Assembly (NCBI GenBank): GCA_018268355.1
Contig: JAFDWR010000005.1
Location: 1-40,913 of the forward strand
Length of the DNA stretch: 40,913 nt
Direction: 5' to 3'
Source: Armatimonadota bacterium
GTDB taxonomy: Bacteria; Armatimonadota; Fimbriimonadia; Fimbriimonadales; Fimbriimonadaceae
In this document: in pieces, positions 1 to 8,008 of the stretch
Layout: each line of letters starts with the position of its first letter
Numbering within the stretch: position 1 is the stretch's first letter
Made by a program: the position numbers and the translations under genes
Notes under the pieces: model-generated
What the model saw: only the letters and a program-made list of their open reading frames with translations
Told to the model about the DNA's origin: nothing
Databases searched by the model: none

Positions 1-345
1 AGCATCGACCTGTGCCTTGAGGGCATCGAGGTCAGCCTTGGTGGCAAAGCCGTCCAGTCGCTTCATCAGGTCTTCCATCTGAGCGCGGAGGGCATCCTGC
101 TGGTTCTTGAGGTTGGTCCAAACGGCGTGGATCGCAACCGCAAGCTCGTAGCGGCTTGCAGGGCGACCACCGCGGAACAGACCGTCCGGGTAGCCGACGA
201 GAAGGCCAGCGGCCTTCAGCTCCGAGAGCTCCTTAAATGCCCAGTGATTGGCAGGAACATCCGGGAATTGATCCTGAGCAAAGACCGGCGCCACGATGGC
301 AGCACCGAGAACCAGGCTCAGAGCAATGGTAAGCGTTCGCTTCAT
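1..345 (-). CDS. SLH-domain envelope protein, N-terminal part (runs off window start)
   Basis: The reading frame is open from the ATG at 345 to the window edge, giving 115 residues. The protein starts MKRTLTIALSLVLGAAIV and has a signal peptide ending near VFAQD. An S-layer homology repeat follows directly (FPDVPANHWAFKEL, then LKAAGLLVGYPDG and SRYELAVAI). After it comes a charged, probably coiled-coil stretch (LKNQQDALRAQMEDLMKRLD). This order of signal peptide, one SLH repeat and coiled coil is typical of outer-membrane or S-layer proteins that bind peptidoglycan-linked polymer through SLH and carry a C-terminal beta-barrel; the barrel is inferred, since that part lies outside the window. 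The start is supported by AGGAG about ten bases upstream. A strong promoter lies at 507-535, so the leader is about 155 bases. Confidence 0.85.
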   Translation of the reverse strand, partial: MKRTLTIALSLVLGAAIVAPVFAQDQFPDVPANHWAFKELSELKAAGLLVGYPDGLFRGGRPASRYELAVAIHAVWTNLKNQQDALRAQMEDLMKRLDGFATKADLDALKAQVDA

Positions 346-481
346 ATGTTTTTTGCTCCTATTCTCAACTCGAGAAAGAGCAAGCGAACGGATGGTATCG
401 AGACGAACTCACAACTATCCTTGAGTTTCCTATGAACCCGTCTCCACGTCCGGATCACGCCGCTTCCTGCAATTCTCGAGT

Positions 482-500
482 GGCAGATACAAGATCTGCC
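482..500 (-). promoter_or_regulatory. Stem-loop at the predicted 5' end of the SLH mRNA
   Basis: GGCAGAT and ATCTGCC form a perfect 7-bp stem around a five-base loop. It begins at about the first transcribed base predicted from the promoter at 507-535. Hairpins at the very 5' end are known to protect abundant envelope-protein mRNAs such as ompA from decay. Confidence 0.45.
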
Positions 501-506
501 AGCAAT

Positions 507-535
507 ATTATGGGCACAAAAATGCGAAAGTGCAA
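507..535 (-). promoter_or_regulatory. Sigma70-type promoter of the SLH protein gene
   Basis: On the minus strand TTGCAC (535-530) is followed by a 17-base spacer and CATAAT (512-507). Transcription should start near base 500. The spacing is ideal and both hexamers are close to consensus. Confidence 0.65.
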
Positions 536-549
536 GGATTTTGTGAACT

Positions 550-593
550 TTTCAGGGGCCAAGTCGCAAAAAATTCGCGATTGGCCCCTGAAA
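550..593 (-). terminator. Long hairpin downstream of aconitase
   Basis: TTTCAGGGGCCAA (550-562) and TTGGCCCCTGAAA (581-593) pair perfectly over 13 bp. The stem continues after a one-base bulge with TCGC/GCGA. It begins nine bases past the aconitase stop codon. No clear T-run follows on the minus strand, so it may act as an mRNA 3' end protector or an atypical terminator. It separates aconitase from the SLH promoter. Confidence 0.5.
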
Positions 594-601
594 TCCGGCG
601 C

Positions 602-3262
602 TTAGGCGGTTCCGAGGAGCTGGCGCAGGACGTAGTGGAGGATGCCTCCATGGCGATAGTATTCGAGCTCGTTCGGCGTGTCGATGCGGACCTTCACCTG
701 GAACCGCTTGTCTCCTGCCGAAACCCAGAGCAGCTTGCCATTGGCGAAGGAAGATGCCGCCGCCTCAACGAAGCCTTCAATCGAGATCGGCTCGTGACCG
801 GTCAGTCCCAGGGACTCACGGCTCTCACCCGGCATGAACTCGAGGGGAAGAACGCCCATGCCCACGAGGTTTGATCGGTGGATTCGCTCGAACGATTGGG
901 CGATGACCGCCTTGACGCCCAGCATCCAGGTTCCCTTGGCCGCCCAGTCGCGGCTCGATCCGGTGCCGTACTCTTTGCCCGCGAGGATCACGAGTCCGGT
1001 GCCGCTTTCCTTGTACTTCATCGCCGCGTCGAAGATCGTCGTGACTTCGCCGGTCGGGAGGTAGGTGGTCATGCCGCCTTCCGTGCCCGGAGCGAGGAGG
1101 TTGCGAAGACGGATGTTGGCAAACGTGCCGCGCACCATGATGTCGTCGTTGCCTCGGCGCGAACCGTAGCTGTTAAACATCGACGGGTCGATCCCTCGGG
1201 CAAGGAGGAACTGACCGGCGGGCGAGTTCAGCTTGATGTTGCCTGCAGGCGAGATGTGGTCGGTGGTCACGCTATCGCCCAGCATCGCAAGGCAGCGAAG
1301 GCCATCGAGAGGCGCGAAGCCGCTGTTTGCCTTTGCCGACATGCCTTCGAAGTACGGCGGATGCTTGATGTAGGTCGACTGCGGATCCCACGCATAGGTT
1401 TCGCTGCCGGTGGCGGCAATCGCGTTCCAGCTCTCGTCGCCCTTGAAGACTTCGGCATAGCTCGACATGAACATGCCGCGATTGATGTGGTGCTCAACCG
1501 CATCAGCGACTTCGGCTTGGGTCGGCCAGATGTCGCGGAGGAAGACCTCGTTTCCATCTCGGTCGAGTCCGAGCGGGTCGTTCTGCAGGTCGATGTCGAT
1601 GGTTCCCGCCAGCGCGTAGGCGACGACAAGCGGGGGCGACATGAGGTAGTTCGCCTTGACCTCTTGGTGGATGCGACCTTCGAAGTTGCGGTTGCCGCTC
1701 AAAACCGAAACCGCGACGAGGTCGCGCTCGGTGATCTCCTTGCTGACCGCGTCGGGGAGCGGTCCGGAGTTGCCGATACACGTGGCGCAGCCGTAACCAA
1801 CGATGCTGAAACCAATTTGCTCGAGGTCAGCGAGCAAGCCGCTGCTCTCAAGGTACTTGGTGACGACGCGCGAACCGGGGGCGAGCGAGGTCTTCACCCA
1901 AGACTTGGGTTGGATGCCTCGGGCGGCCGCCTTTCGGGCGACGAGACCCGCCGCGAGCATCACCGACGGGTTGCTGGTGTTGGTGCAGCTCGTAATTGAG
2001 GCGATGACCACCGCACCCTGGTCCATTTGGTTGACCTGGGTCTTGGTTAGCGTTCCGCCGCTGAGCTGGGTCTGCGGGAAATTCTTGGTGAACGATTCGC
2101 GTGCACCGGAGAGGGCAACGCGGTCTTGGGGCCGCTTCGGACCCGCCACCGACGGCTCGACGGTTGAGATGTCCAGTTCGACGGTATCGGTGAAGACCGG
2201 GTCGGGCGTGTTCTCGTCATAGAACATCTCCTGAGCGCGAAGATAGGCCTCCACGAGGGCGACTTGCTCATCCGAACGACCAGTGAGTCGAAGGTATTCG
2301 AGGGTGACGCGGTCAACCGGGAAGATGCCGCAGGTTGCGCCGTACTCGGGGGCCATGTTGCCGATCGTCGCGCGGTCGGCGAGAGGAAGGCTCAGCGCAC
2401 CGTGGCCATAGAACTCGACGAACTTGCCGACCACACCCTTGCTGCGAAGGATTTCGGTGACGCGGAGGACGAGGTCGGTCGACGTGCAGCCTTCGCGGAG
2501 CTTGCCGGTGAGCTTGAAGCCGACGACCTGCGGGATGAGCATCGAGACGGGCTGGCCGAGCATCGCCGCCTCGGCTTCAATACCGCCGACGCCCCAACCG
2601 AGGACGCCGAGGCCGTTGATCATCGTCGTGTGCGAGTCGGTGCCGACGAGGGTATCGGGGTAGGCAACCTTGCCCTCGGGGGTCTCGCGAACAAAGACGC
2701 CGCGGGCGAGGTGCTCGAGGTTGACCTGGTGGCAGATGCCGGTGTTCGGCGGGACGACCTTGAAGTTCGAAAGTGCGAGCTGGCCCCACTTGAGGAAGGC
2801 GTAGCGCTCATGGTTTCGCTTGAACTCAAGTTCGGTGTTGATGTCGATCGCTTGGGGCGTGCCATAAGCGTCGATCTGGAAGCTGTGGTCGATGACAAGT
2901 TCGACGGGCTGCAGTGGGTTGATCTTCTTGGGGTCGCCGCCCAGGGTCGCCATTGCTTGTCGCATCGCGGCGAGGTCGACCACGCAGGGGACGCCGGTGA
3001 AGTCCTGCATCAGAACTCGGGCGGGCATGAACTGGATTTCGTGGCTCGGCTCGGCTTGGGGATCCCAGTTTGCGAGGGCCTCGATGTCGCCCTTCGAGAC
3101 GGTGACGCCATCCTCACACCGGACGAGGTTCTCAAGGAGAACGCGCAGCGAGAAGGGAAGTCGATTGGGATTGAGTCCCGCAGATTTGAGAGCCGGAAGG
3201 CTGAAGTACGTGTAGGTCTGACTTCCGACGGTGAGGGTGGATTTTGCGTTGAAGCTGTTCAT
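602..3262 (-). CDS. acnA: Aconitate hydratase (AcnA/IRP type)
   Basis: This 886-residue protein is full length for the monomeric AcnA family. It interconverts citrate and isocitrate in the cytosolic TCA cycle through a [4Fe-4S] cluster. The cluster ligands are visible as Cys426 in [11 protein letters not shown] and Cys492/Cys495 in [14 protein letters not shown]. Other family blocks are [40 protein letters not shown] and the swivel-domain block [16 protein letters not shown]. The start ATG has no convincing Shine-Dalgarno sequence. The upstream gene is divergent, so acnA is probably transcribed alone and ends at the hairpin at 550-593. The leucine-pathway relative LeuC lies at 18503-19888. 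Confidence 0.97.
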   Translation of the reverse strand: MNSFNAKSTLTVGSQTYTYFSLPALKSAGLNPNRLPFSLRVLLENLVRCEDGVTVSKGDIEALANWDPQAEPSHEIQFMPARVLMQDFTGVPCVVDLAAMRQAMATLGGDPKKINPLQPVELVIDHSFQIDAYGTPQAIDINTELEFKRNHERYAFLKWGQLALSNFKVVPPNTGICHQVNLEHLARGVFVRETPEGKVAYPDTLVGTDSHTTMINGLGVLGWGVGGIEAEAAMLGQPVSMLIPQVVGFKLTGKLREGCTSTDLVLRVTEILRSKGVVGKFVEFYGHGALSLPLADRATIGNMAPEYGATCGIFPVDRVTLEYLRLTGRSDEQVALVEAYLRAQEMFYDENTPDPVFTDTVELDISTVEPSVAGPKRPQDRVALSGARESFTKNFPQTQLSGGTLTKTQVNQMDQGAVVIASITSCTNTSNPSVMLAAGLVARKAAARGIQPKSWVKTSLAPGSRVVTKYLESSGLLADLEQIGFSIVGYGCATCIGNSGPLPDAVSKEITERDLVAVSVLSGNRNFEGRIHQEVKANYLMSPPLVVAYALAGTIDIDLQNDPLGLDRDGNEVFLRDIWPTQAEVADAVEHHINRGMFMSSYAEVFKGDESWNAIAATGSETYAWDPQSTYIKHPPYFEGMSAKANSGFAPLDGLRCLAMLGDSVTTDHISPAGNIKLNSPAGQFLLARGIDPSMFNSYGSRRGNDDIMVRGTFANIRLRNLLAPGTEGGMTTYLPTGEVTTIFDAAMKYKESGTGLVILAGKEYGTGSSRDWAAKGTWMLGVKAVIAQSFERIHRSNLVGMGVLPLEFMPGESRESLGLTGHEPISIEGFVEAAASSFANGKLLWVSAGDKRFQVKVRIDTPNELEYYRHGGILHYVLRQLLGTA

Positions 3263-3456
3263 GCGGTGGCCCTGGCACCGACCCGCGGCTCCGATCCGCG
3301 CATGGCCGGTCGTGTGATTCAGAGGATACCTTCCCGGGGCCTAGGTTAAGGTTGCGTCAATCGGTGTCACACCTTGAGGCCCCGAAGACGATAGTCGAAT
3401 GAATCAGGCTGGGCCCGCGCAACGCGGTGGCAGCGCGAGGTTCGGGAAACGACATC

Positions 3457-4095
3457 ATGAAGAAATCACTTCTTATCGGTCTAATGGGCGTTGGTGGCAT
3501 GTTGCTGACCGCCCAGTCACAGGCCTTACTTCTGGCTCATTGGAACTTTAACAACGCGGGAACGCTCTTGACGGCGTCGAGCACGGACTCTTCGGTCTCG
3601 TCGGCCTCGCTGACTCCGAGCGTGACCGCCACGACGGTTACGGGTTCGCTGATCAATGCGGTTGGTGCTGACCCGGCCGGTACGGCACTCACTTTCAACC
3701 CTGCTCCCAACAACAGCACGCTCACGTGGCAGATCAACTCGACGACGAGCACCTTCTCGAACCTCGTGGTGACGTTCGCGCAGCAGCGGTCGGGCACTGG
3801 TCCGCAGACCAACACGGTTGAGGCGTCGGTTGACGGCACCAACTGGTTTGGCGCGGTGGCCACCACCGTTCCGACCTCGTTTGCCCTTGCAACGGCCAAC
3901 TTCAGCTCGGTTCCCCAGGTGAACGGCTTCTCGACCTTCTACGTTCGAGCGACTCTCACGGCAGGAACGGGCGGAACGTTCCGCGTCGACAACTTCCAGA
4001 TCAACGGCGACGTTGCTCCGGTTCCCGAGCCGACCTCGCTTGCCGCCATCGGAATTGGTGCCGTTGCACTGATCCGACGAAAGAAGGCTCGCTGA
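3457..4095 (+). CDS. PEP-CTERM sorted exported protein
   Basis: A 212-residue exported protein. The frame opens at a GTG at 3427, but the ATG at 3457 is preferred because it gives a clean signal peptide (MKKSLLIGLMGVGG, cleaved near QSQA). The mature part is Ser/Thr/Ala-rich and looks like a beta-sandwich (AHWNFNN near the N-terminus, FRVDNFQING near the end). The C-terminus is a textbook PEP-CTERM signal: VPEPTSLAAIG, a short hydrophobic helix, then RRKKAR. In this family the tail is removed by an exosortase and the protein is attached to the surface, often together with exopolysaccharide. The specific role is unknown. It converges on another PEP-CTERM gene across a bidirectional terminator. 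Confidence 0.85.
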   Translation: MKKSLLIGLMGVGGMLLTAQSQALLLAHWNFNNAGTLLTASSTDSSVSSASLTPSVTATTVTGSLINAVGADPAGTALTFNPAPNNSTLTWQINSTTSTFSNLVVTFAQQRSGTGPQTNTVEASVDGTNWFGAVATTVPTSFALATANFSSVPQVNGFSTFYVRATLTAGTGGTFRVDNFQINGDVAPVPEPTSLAAIGIGAVALIRRKKAR

Positions 4096-4117
4096 GACGT
4101 CCCGTCCAGCACCAAGC

Positions 4118-4149
4118 AAAACGGGCGAGTGAAATCACTCGCCCGTTTT
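4118..4149. terminator. Bidirectional rho-independent terminator
   Basis: AAAACGGGCGAGTGA (4118-4132) and TCACTCGCCCGTTTT (4135-4149) form a perfect 15-bp inverted repeat with an A-tract on one side and a T-tract on the other. It therefore serves both converging PEP-CTERM genes. Confidence 0.9.
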
Positions 4150-4169
4150 CTTGTTTGGTAGACCTCGCC

Positions 4170-5264
4170 TTACTTGGCCGATCGTCGTCGTCGGATCATC
4201 GCGGCAACGCCAAGACCAAGAACGGCCATGGTTGCAGGCTCAGGAACCGGCGTCGGAGCGAAATCAATGCCTCGGAAGAGGTTGTTTCCGCTCGCGGTTG
4301 CGATCGTCGTTGCGGTCGCGGCAGCGCCCGTGTCCACGATCGAAACGATTCGGTTGTTGGTGGTGACCACACCGGCCGACTGAGCGTCGTCAGCAGTCAC
4401 GGCATAGAGCGTGTTGCTCGCCGCATCGTAGGCGAGGTCACGAGCGCCAGCACCCAGGCCGAGCGTGTAGTTCAGCGACCAGGTTCCGCCGTTGTTGATC
4501 CACTTTTGGATACCGCCGCCATTCACCGCGGTTCGATCGTCGGCGACGTAAACCGTGTTCGCGTCGGCGAAGATGAAGTCATAGGGGCTCGAACCCGTGC
4601 CCGTTGCGAAAAGGAGGGTCGGGGTGACTGGACCTGCGGTCGGAAGCGAACCGAACGAGTACACGCCCGAGGTGCCGCTTGCCGAGCTGGCATAGAGGCT
4701 TCCACCGAACGCGCCGAGCTTTCGGAGGTTCGTCGGAGCTGCCGTGTTGATCGACGTCGACGTCGTGGCGCCGAGGAGCGAGTAGTTCACGCCGCCGGTG
4801 CCGCCGACGGTCCAGAACTGGCTGCCGTCGTTCGAGAGCACGCTTCGAGCGTTGTTGCCCGACTGAGCGTCGGTGAGACGAGTCGAGAGATCAACCGTTC
4901 CGTTGCCGTCGATTCGAGCCACGTTTCGGTTCAGGGTCGCGCTAGTGGTGCCCGTCACCGAGGTGGCGAAGGCGCCGTTGTAGCCGTAGATGGTCAGAAA
5001 TCGACCGTCGAGCGAGCGGGTGAGGCCGCCTTCCGAGGTTGCCGTTCCGCTGATGACGAAGTTGGCCACCGGGATCGCGGTGCTGTTCACCAGGCTTCCC
5101 GCAGTGGTGTATTGGTCGATGAAAACGGCGTTGCCAGTGTTGGCAAGGATGTTGGTCGCGTTGTTCGACGAGGACACTCGGCTCACCGCCAAGTTACCGG
5201 TCGAAAATTGCGCACTTGAAAGAGCGGCGACAAGAATGCCGGCCAAAACAAAAGTTCTCTTCAT
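4170..5264 (-). CDS. PEP-CTERM protein, possible beta-propeller
   Basis: This 364-residue exported protein starts with a signal peptide (MKRTFVLAGILVAALSSAQF) and ends with VPEPATMAVLG, a hydrophobic helix and RRRRSAK, a PEP-CTERM exosortase signal. The mature part has repeating blade-like segments (GGLTRSLDGRFLTIYGY, NARSVLSNDGSQFWTVGG, RDLAYDAASNTLYAVT), which suggests a surface beta-propeller; the fold is inferred from pattern only. AGGAG lies six bases before the ATG, but it is fully paired in a predicted hairpin (5267-5304), so translation may be conditional. Function is unknown. Confidence 0.85.
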   Translation of the reverse strand: MKRTFVLAGILVAALSSAQFSTGNLAVSRVSSSNNATNILANTGNAVFIDQYTTAGSLVNSTAIPVANFVISGTATSEGGLTRSLDGRFLTIYGYNGAFATSVTGTTSATLNRNVARIDGNGTVDLSTRLTDAQSGNNARSVLSNDGSQFWTVGGTGGVNYSLLGATTSTSINTAAPTNLRKLGAFGGSLYASSASGTSGVYSFGSLPTAGPVTPTLLFATGTGSSPYDFIFADANTVYVADDRTAVNGGGIQKWINNGGTWSLNYTLGLGAGARDLAYDAASNTLYAVTADDAQSAGVVTTNNRIVSIVDTGAAATATTIATASGNNLFRGIDFAPTPVPEPATMAVLGLGVAAMIRRRRSAK

Positions 5265-5266
5265 GA

Positions 5267-5304
5267 ATTTCTCCTCTCCACGTGCACTGCACGCAAGGAG
5301 AAAT
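5267..5304 (-). promoter_or_regulatory. Hairpin burying the ribosome-binding site of the PEP-CTERM gene
   Basis: In the mRNA, ATTTCTCCT pairs perfectly with AGGAGAAAT, which contains the Shine-Dalgarno sequence. Inside, CGTGCA and TGCACG form a second stem after a small asymmetric internal loop. The structure ends two bases before the ATG at 5264. It could be an RNA switch or thermometer, or a DNA operator. Confidence 0.5.
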
Positions 5305-5392
5305 GTGACCGGGGAAGATTAAGTGACTTTGAACTCAGGGAAGTCTTTATCGAACCTTAAATTGGTTAAGGCGGCTGACCTGCGGTGTGATC

Positions 5393-5421
5393 TTGCCAAC
5401 GGGCTGACCTTGCGGTATATT
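5393..5421 (+). promoter_or_regulatory. Promoter of tRNA-Pro
   Basis: TTGCCA (5393-5398), a 17-base spacer and TATATT (5416-5421) lie just before the tRNA, whose first base is 5432. Confidence 0.65.
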
Positions 5422-5431
5422 GTAGGTCCTT

Positions 5432-5508
5432 CGGGATGTGGCTCAGCTTGGTAGAGCGCTGCGTTCGGGACGCAGAGGTCGCTGGTTCGAATCCAGTCAT
5501 CCCGACCA
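5432..5508 (+). tRNA. tRNA-Pro (anticodon CGG)
   Basis: The acceptor stem CGGGATG pairs with CATCCCG. The anticodon stem CTGCG/CGCAG encloses the loop TTCGGGA, giving anticodon CGG (5466-5468). The T-loop GGTTCGAATCC is normal. The terminal CCA is encoded (5506-5508). A run of seven T follows at once and probably acts as terminator. Confidence 0.95.
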
Positions 5509-5686
5509 TTTTTTTGCCTGGCCGCACCCGCCGAATCAGGGTTTGACCGCGTCTCCGACAGTTCAGGACATTTCTTGTCAAGGAATTACCAGGTTCGTCC
5601 AAAGCGGAAGTCGCCGAAGCTGCAAATCCCGTACTCTTACAGTTCTTGTTGCGCAAACCTGTTGCAACTCGGACGGAGGGGATTTT

Positions 5687-6886
5687 ATGCAGAAGCAATT
5701 TTCACGGTCGGCGGCCTTGGGCCTCGCGACGGTTCTCGTTTCAACGCTTTCGGCGTCGAGCCACGCAGTTTGGACCTATTCATCGGTCATCGACACTACG
5801 GCGGCAGCTCCCAGCGGTAGCTTTTCGAGCTTCGGTAGCGTCATCCAGATGAGCAATGGCGTCGTGGTTGGCACTGCCACCTATGGCGCGAACAGCTTGG
5901 TCTACCGGGGCACAGGTGGCGGGACTTACCAGTCGGTTGCCAAGGCTGGCGATGCGGCTCCCTCGGGAACGTTCTCGTCCTTTGGCTCTCCGGGGATCGG
6001 TGGAACGACGATCTCGTACCGAGGCGTTTATGGCGCCACGACCTCATTGTTCCTCGATAACGGTGGAACCCGCACGACAGTCATTTCGACCGGCGACGCC
6101 GCTCCCGTGGGCACCTTCACTAACTTTGGCAACTCGCGCAACAGCGGTAACACCGTCGTCTTCAACGGCACCTACAACTCGGGCAACGACTCCGGCATCT
6201 TCGTTAAGAATGGCGGGACCCTTACCACCCTCAACAAGACCGGCGATACCGGACCGGGTGGTGGTGTGTTCTCGGGCTTCGGCCTTCCGGTCATCAGCGG
6301 TAGTAACGTCGCCTATCAAGGCTTCACCGCAACCAGCCGCGCCAACTACTTCTGGAACGGCACGCGACAGACGATTGTGACGGTCGGCGATGCCGCGGTT
6401 GGCCTCACCGGCAACTTCACCGACGTCCTCCAGCCTGCATTGAGCGGTAGCACGGCGGCGTTCCTCGGTCTCACCGCCACGAGCCGAGGCATTTATCGGT
6501 GGCAAGGAGGCGCATTGACCTTGCTCGCAAAGGTGGGCGATCCGGCTTCGACTGGAACCTTCACGGATTTTTCTTCGAACGTCAGCATCAGCGGAAACAT
6601 CGTCGCCTACACGGGTGTCTTCAACGGGACCAACCGAGCGGTCATGCTCCACAACGGCTCCTTCGCCAGCGAGGTCATCAAGACCGGCGACAGCCTCTTT
6701 GGCAGCACGGTCACCGCGCTTGGCACGACCGGATTCATCGACCAGAACCAGGCGGTGGCGTTCACCTACACCCTCGCCGATGGTCGTCTTGGCGTCGCGG
6801 TCGCGGTGCCGGAACCGGGAACGATGCTCGCGCTCGGCCTAGGTGGCCTCGCGCTCATCCGGCGACGAAAGGCTCGCAAGAACTAA
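5687..6886 (+). CDS. PEP-CTERM protein built of about seven 50-residue repeats
   Basis: This protein has 399 residues from the ATG at 5687, which is preceded by GGAGGGG. In-frame starts further upstream run through the tRNA and are not credible. A signal peptide (ending near SSHAVW) is followed by tandem repeats of about 50 residues, each opening with a variant of GDAAPSGTFSSFG and continuing with a strand pattern such as ISGNIVAYTGVF. The tail is VPEPGTMLALG, a hydrophobic helix and RRRKARKN, an exosortase PEP-CTERM signal. The regular strands suggest a beta-propeller or solenoid on the cell surface. Function is unknown. A terminator follows at 6900-6936. Confidence 0.88.
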   Translation: MQKQFSRSAALGLATVLVSTLSASSHAVWTYSSVIDTTAAAPSGSFSSFGSVIQMSNGVVVGTATYGANSLVYRGTGGGTYQSVAKAGDAAPSGTFSSFGSPGIGGTTISYRGVYGATTSLFLDNGGTRTTVISTGDAAPVGTFTNFGNSRNSGNTVVFNGTYNSGNDSGIFVKNGGTLTTLNKTGDTGPGGGVFSGFGLPVISGSNVAYQGFTATSRANYFWNGTRQTIVTVGDAAVGLTGNFTDVLQPALSGSTAAFLGLTATSRGIYRWQGGALTLLAKVGDPASTGTFTDFSSNVSISGNIVAYTGVFNGTNRAVMLHNGSFASEVIKTGDSLFGSTVTALGTTGFIDQNQAVAFTYTLADGRLGVAVAVPEPGTMLALGLGGLALIRRRKARKN

Positions 6887-6899
6887 GTCCCATCGATCG

Positions 6900-6936
6900 T
6901 GGCCGGATCAGCCCCTGCGGGTGGTCCGGCCATTTT
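6900..6936 (+). terminator. Rho-independent terminator of the repeat PEP-CTERM gene
   Basis: TGGCCGGA (6900-6907) pairs with TCCGGCCA (6925-6932), with additional CCC/GGG pairing inside the loop. TTTT follows at 6933-6936. Confidence 0.75.
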
Positions 6937-6997
6937 GCTTTCAGATTTTCGCGATTGCCCCTCCCCAAGGCGAGCCGATTCGATTCAAACTTGGTGA

Positions 6998-8008
6998 ATG
7001 CAAGAGTCAACGATACGCATTGCCCTCGTCGGGACGGGATTCATGGGCCGGATGCACGCCCAGGTCTACCGTCAGATCGGCGGCTGTGCGGTCCATCACG
7101 TCCTTTCCCTCAAAGGTCAAACTGCCGAAGAGCTCGCGGGCAAGCTCGGGGCAGAAGTCGCTCCCGATTTCGACTCGATCTTGGCGAACCCCGATATCGA
7201 CGTGGTCGATATCTGCTTGCCGACCGACCTCCACGCGCCGTTCAGCATTCGCGCGCTCCAGGCTGGCAAGCATGTCCTTTGCGAGAAGCCAATGGCGATT
7301 GACCTTGAGAGTGCTGACCAGATGCTCGCCGCGCGGGATGCGAGCGGAAAGACGCTCATGATCGCCCAGTGCATTCGCTTTTGGCCGGAATACGTTCGGC
7401 TTCGCGAGATCGTGAAGGACGGACGACTTGGCAATCTGCGCTCACTCCAGCTCACCCGGTTTGGCGCATTCCCAACCTGGAGCTCGGAGGGATGGATTGG
7501 CATGGAACCGCGTTCAGGCGGTGCGGCCCTCGATATGCACATCCACGACACCGACTTCGTGGTGGACCTGCTCGGCGAGCCGGACGAGGTGATCTCGCGT
7601 GGCAGCGTCGATGAGCGCGGCGTGAGCCGGGTCTTCACCCTCATGCGCTGTGGACGGACGACGGTCCAGCTCGAAGGCGGTTGGGATCTGCCCTCCAGCG
7701 CACCGTTTCGAATGTCGTTCCGCGCGGTCTTCGACCAAGGCCTTGTGATGTTCGACGGCGGGCCCTTGACGATCTATCGCGACGGACAGGCACCCGAGCC
7801 CGTGACCGATCTGCCTCGCATGAGCGCAGGCGATGTCGGCGGAAACCTCTCCGACCTTGGCGGCTACTTCTTCGAGATCGACTACTTCCTGCGCTGCATC
7901 CGCGAAGGGAAGCCGGTCGATGCGAGCAGCCCCGAATCGTCGCGACAGGCCCTTGCCGTTGCGCTCAATGAGATCGGACAAGTCCACCACCAAGGAGCCC
8001 ATTCATGA
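6998..8008 (+). CDS. Gfo/Idh/MocA-family NAD(P)-dependent oxidoreductase
   Basis: A cytosolic 336-residue sugar or cyclitol dehydrogenase of the Gfo/Idh/MocA family. The N-terminal Rossmann fold shows IRIALVGTGFMGRMHAQVY, and the family block HVLCEKPMAIDLESADQM follows near residue 90. The second-domain block LDMHIHDTDFVVDLLGEPD carries the expected catalytic Asp/His. Substrate cannot be told from sequence; myo-inositol- or keto-sugar-type dehydrogenases are the closest well-known relatives. The stop overlaps the start of the sugar isomerase gene (ATGA, 8005-8008), so the two are translationally coupled and probably act on the same substrate. Confidence 0.9.
   Translation: MQESTIRIALVGTGFMGRMHAQVYRQIGGCAVHHVLSLKGQTAEELAGKLGAEVAPDFDSILANPDIDVVDICLPTDLHAPFSIRALQAGKHVLCEKPMAIDLESADQMLAARDASGKTLMIAQCIRFWPEYVRLREIVKDGRLGNLRSLQLTRFGAFPTWSSEGWIGMEPRSGGAALDMHIHDTDFVVDLLGEPDEVISRGSVDERGVSRVFTLMRCGRTTVQLEGGWDLPSSAPFRMSFRAVFDQGLVMFDGGPLTIYRDGQAPEPVTDLPRMSAGDVGGNLSDLGGYFFEIDYFLRCIREGKPVDASSPESSRQALAVALNEIGQVHHQGAHS

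Noticed and set aside
5366-5698. Minus-strand ORF of 110 codons crossing the tRNA-Pro gene (contains TGFEPATSASRTQRSTKLS)
   Set aside because: This is the well-known spurious translation of the antisense of a tRNA gene; there is no ribosome-binding site or family beyond the tRNA itself.
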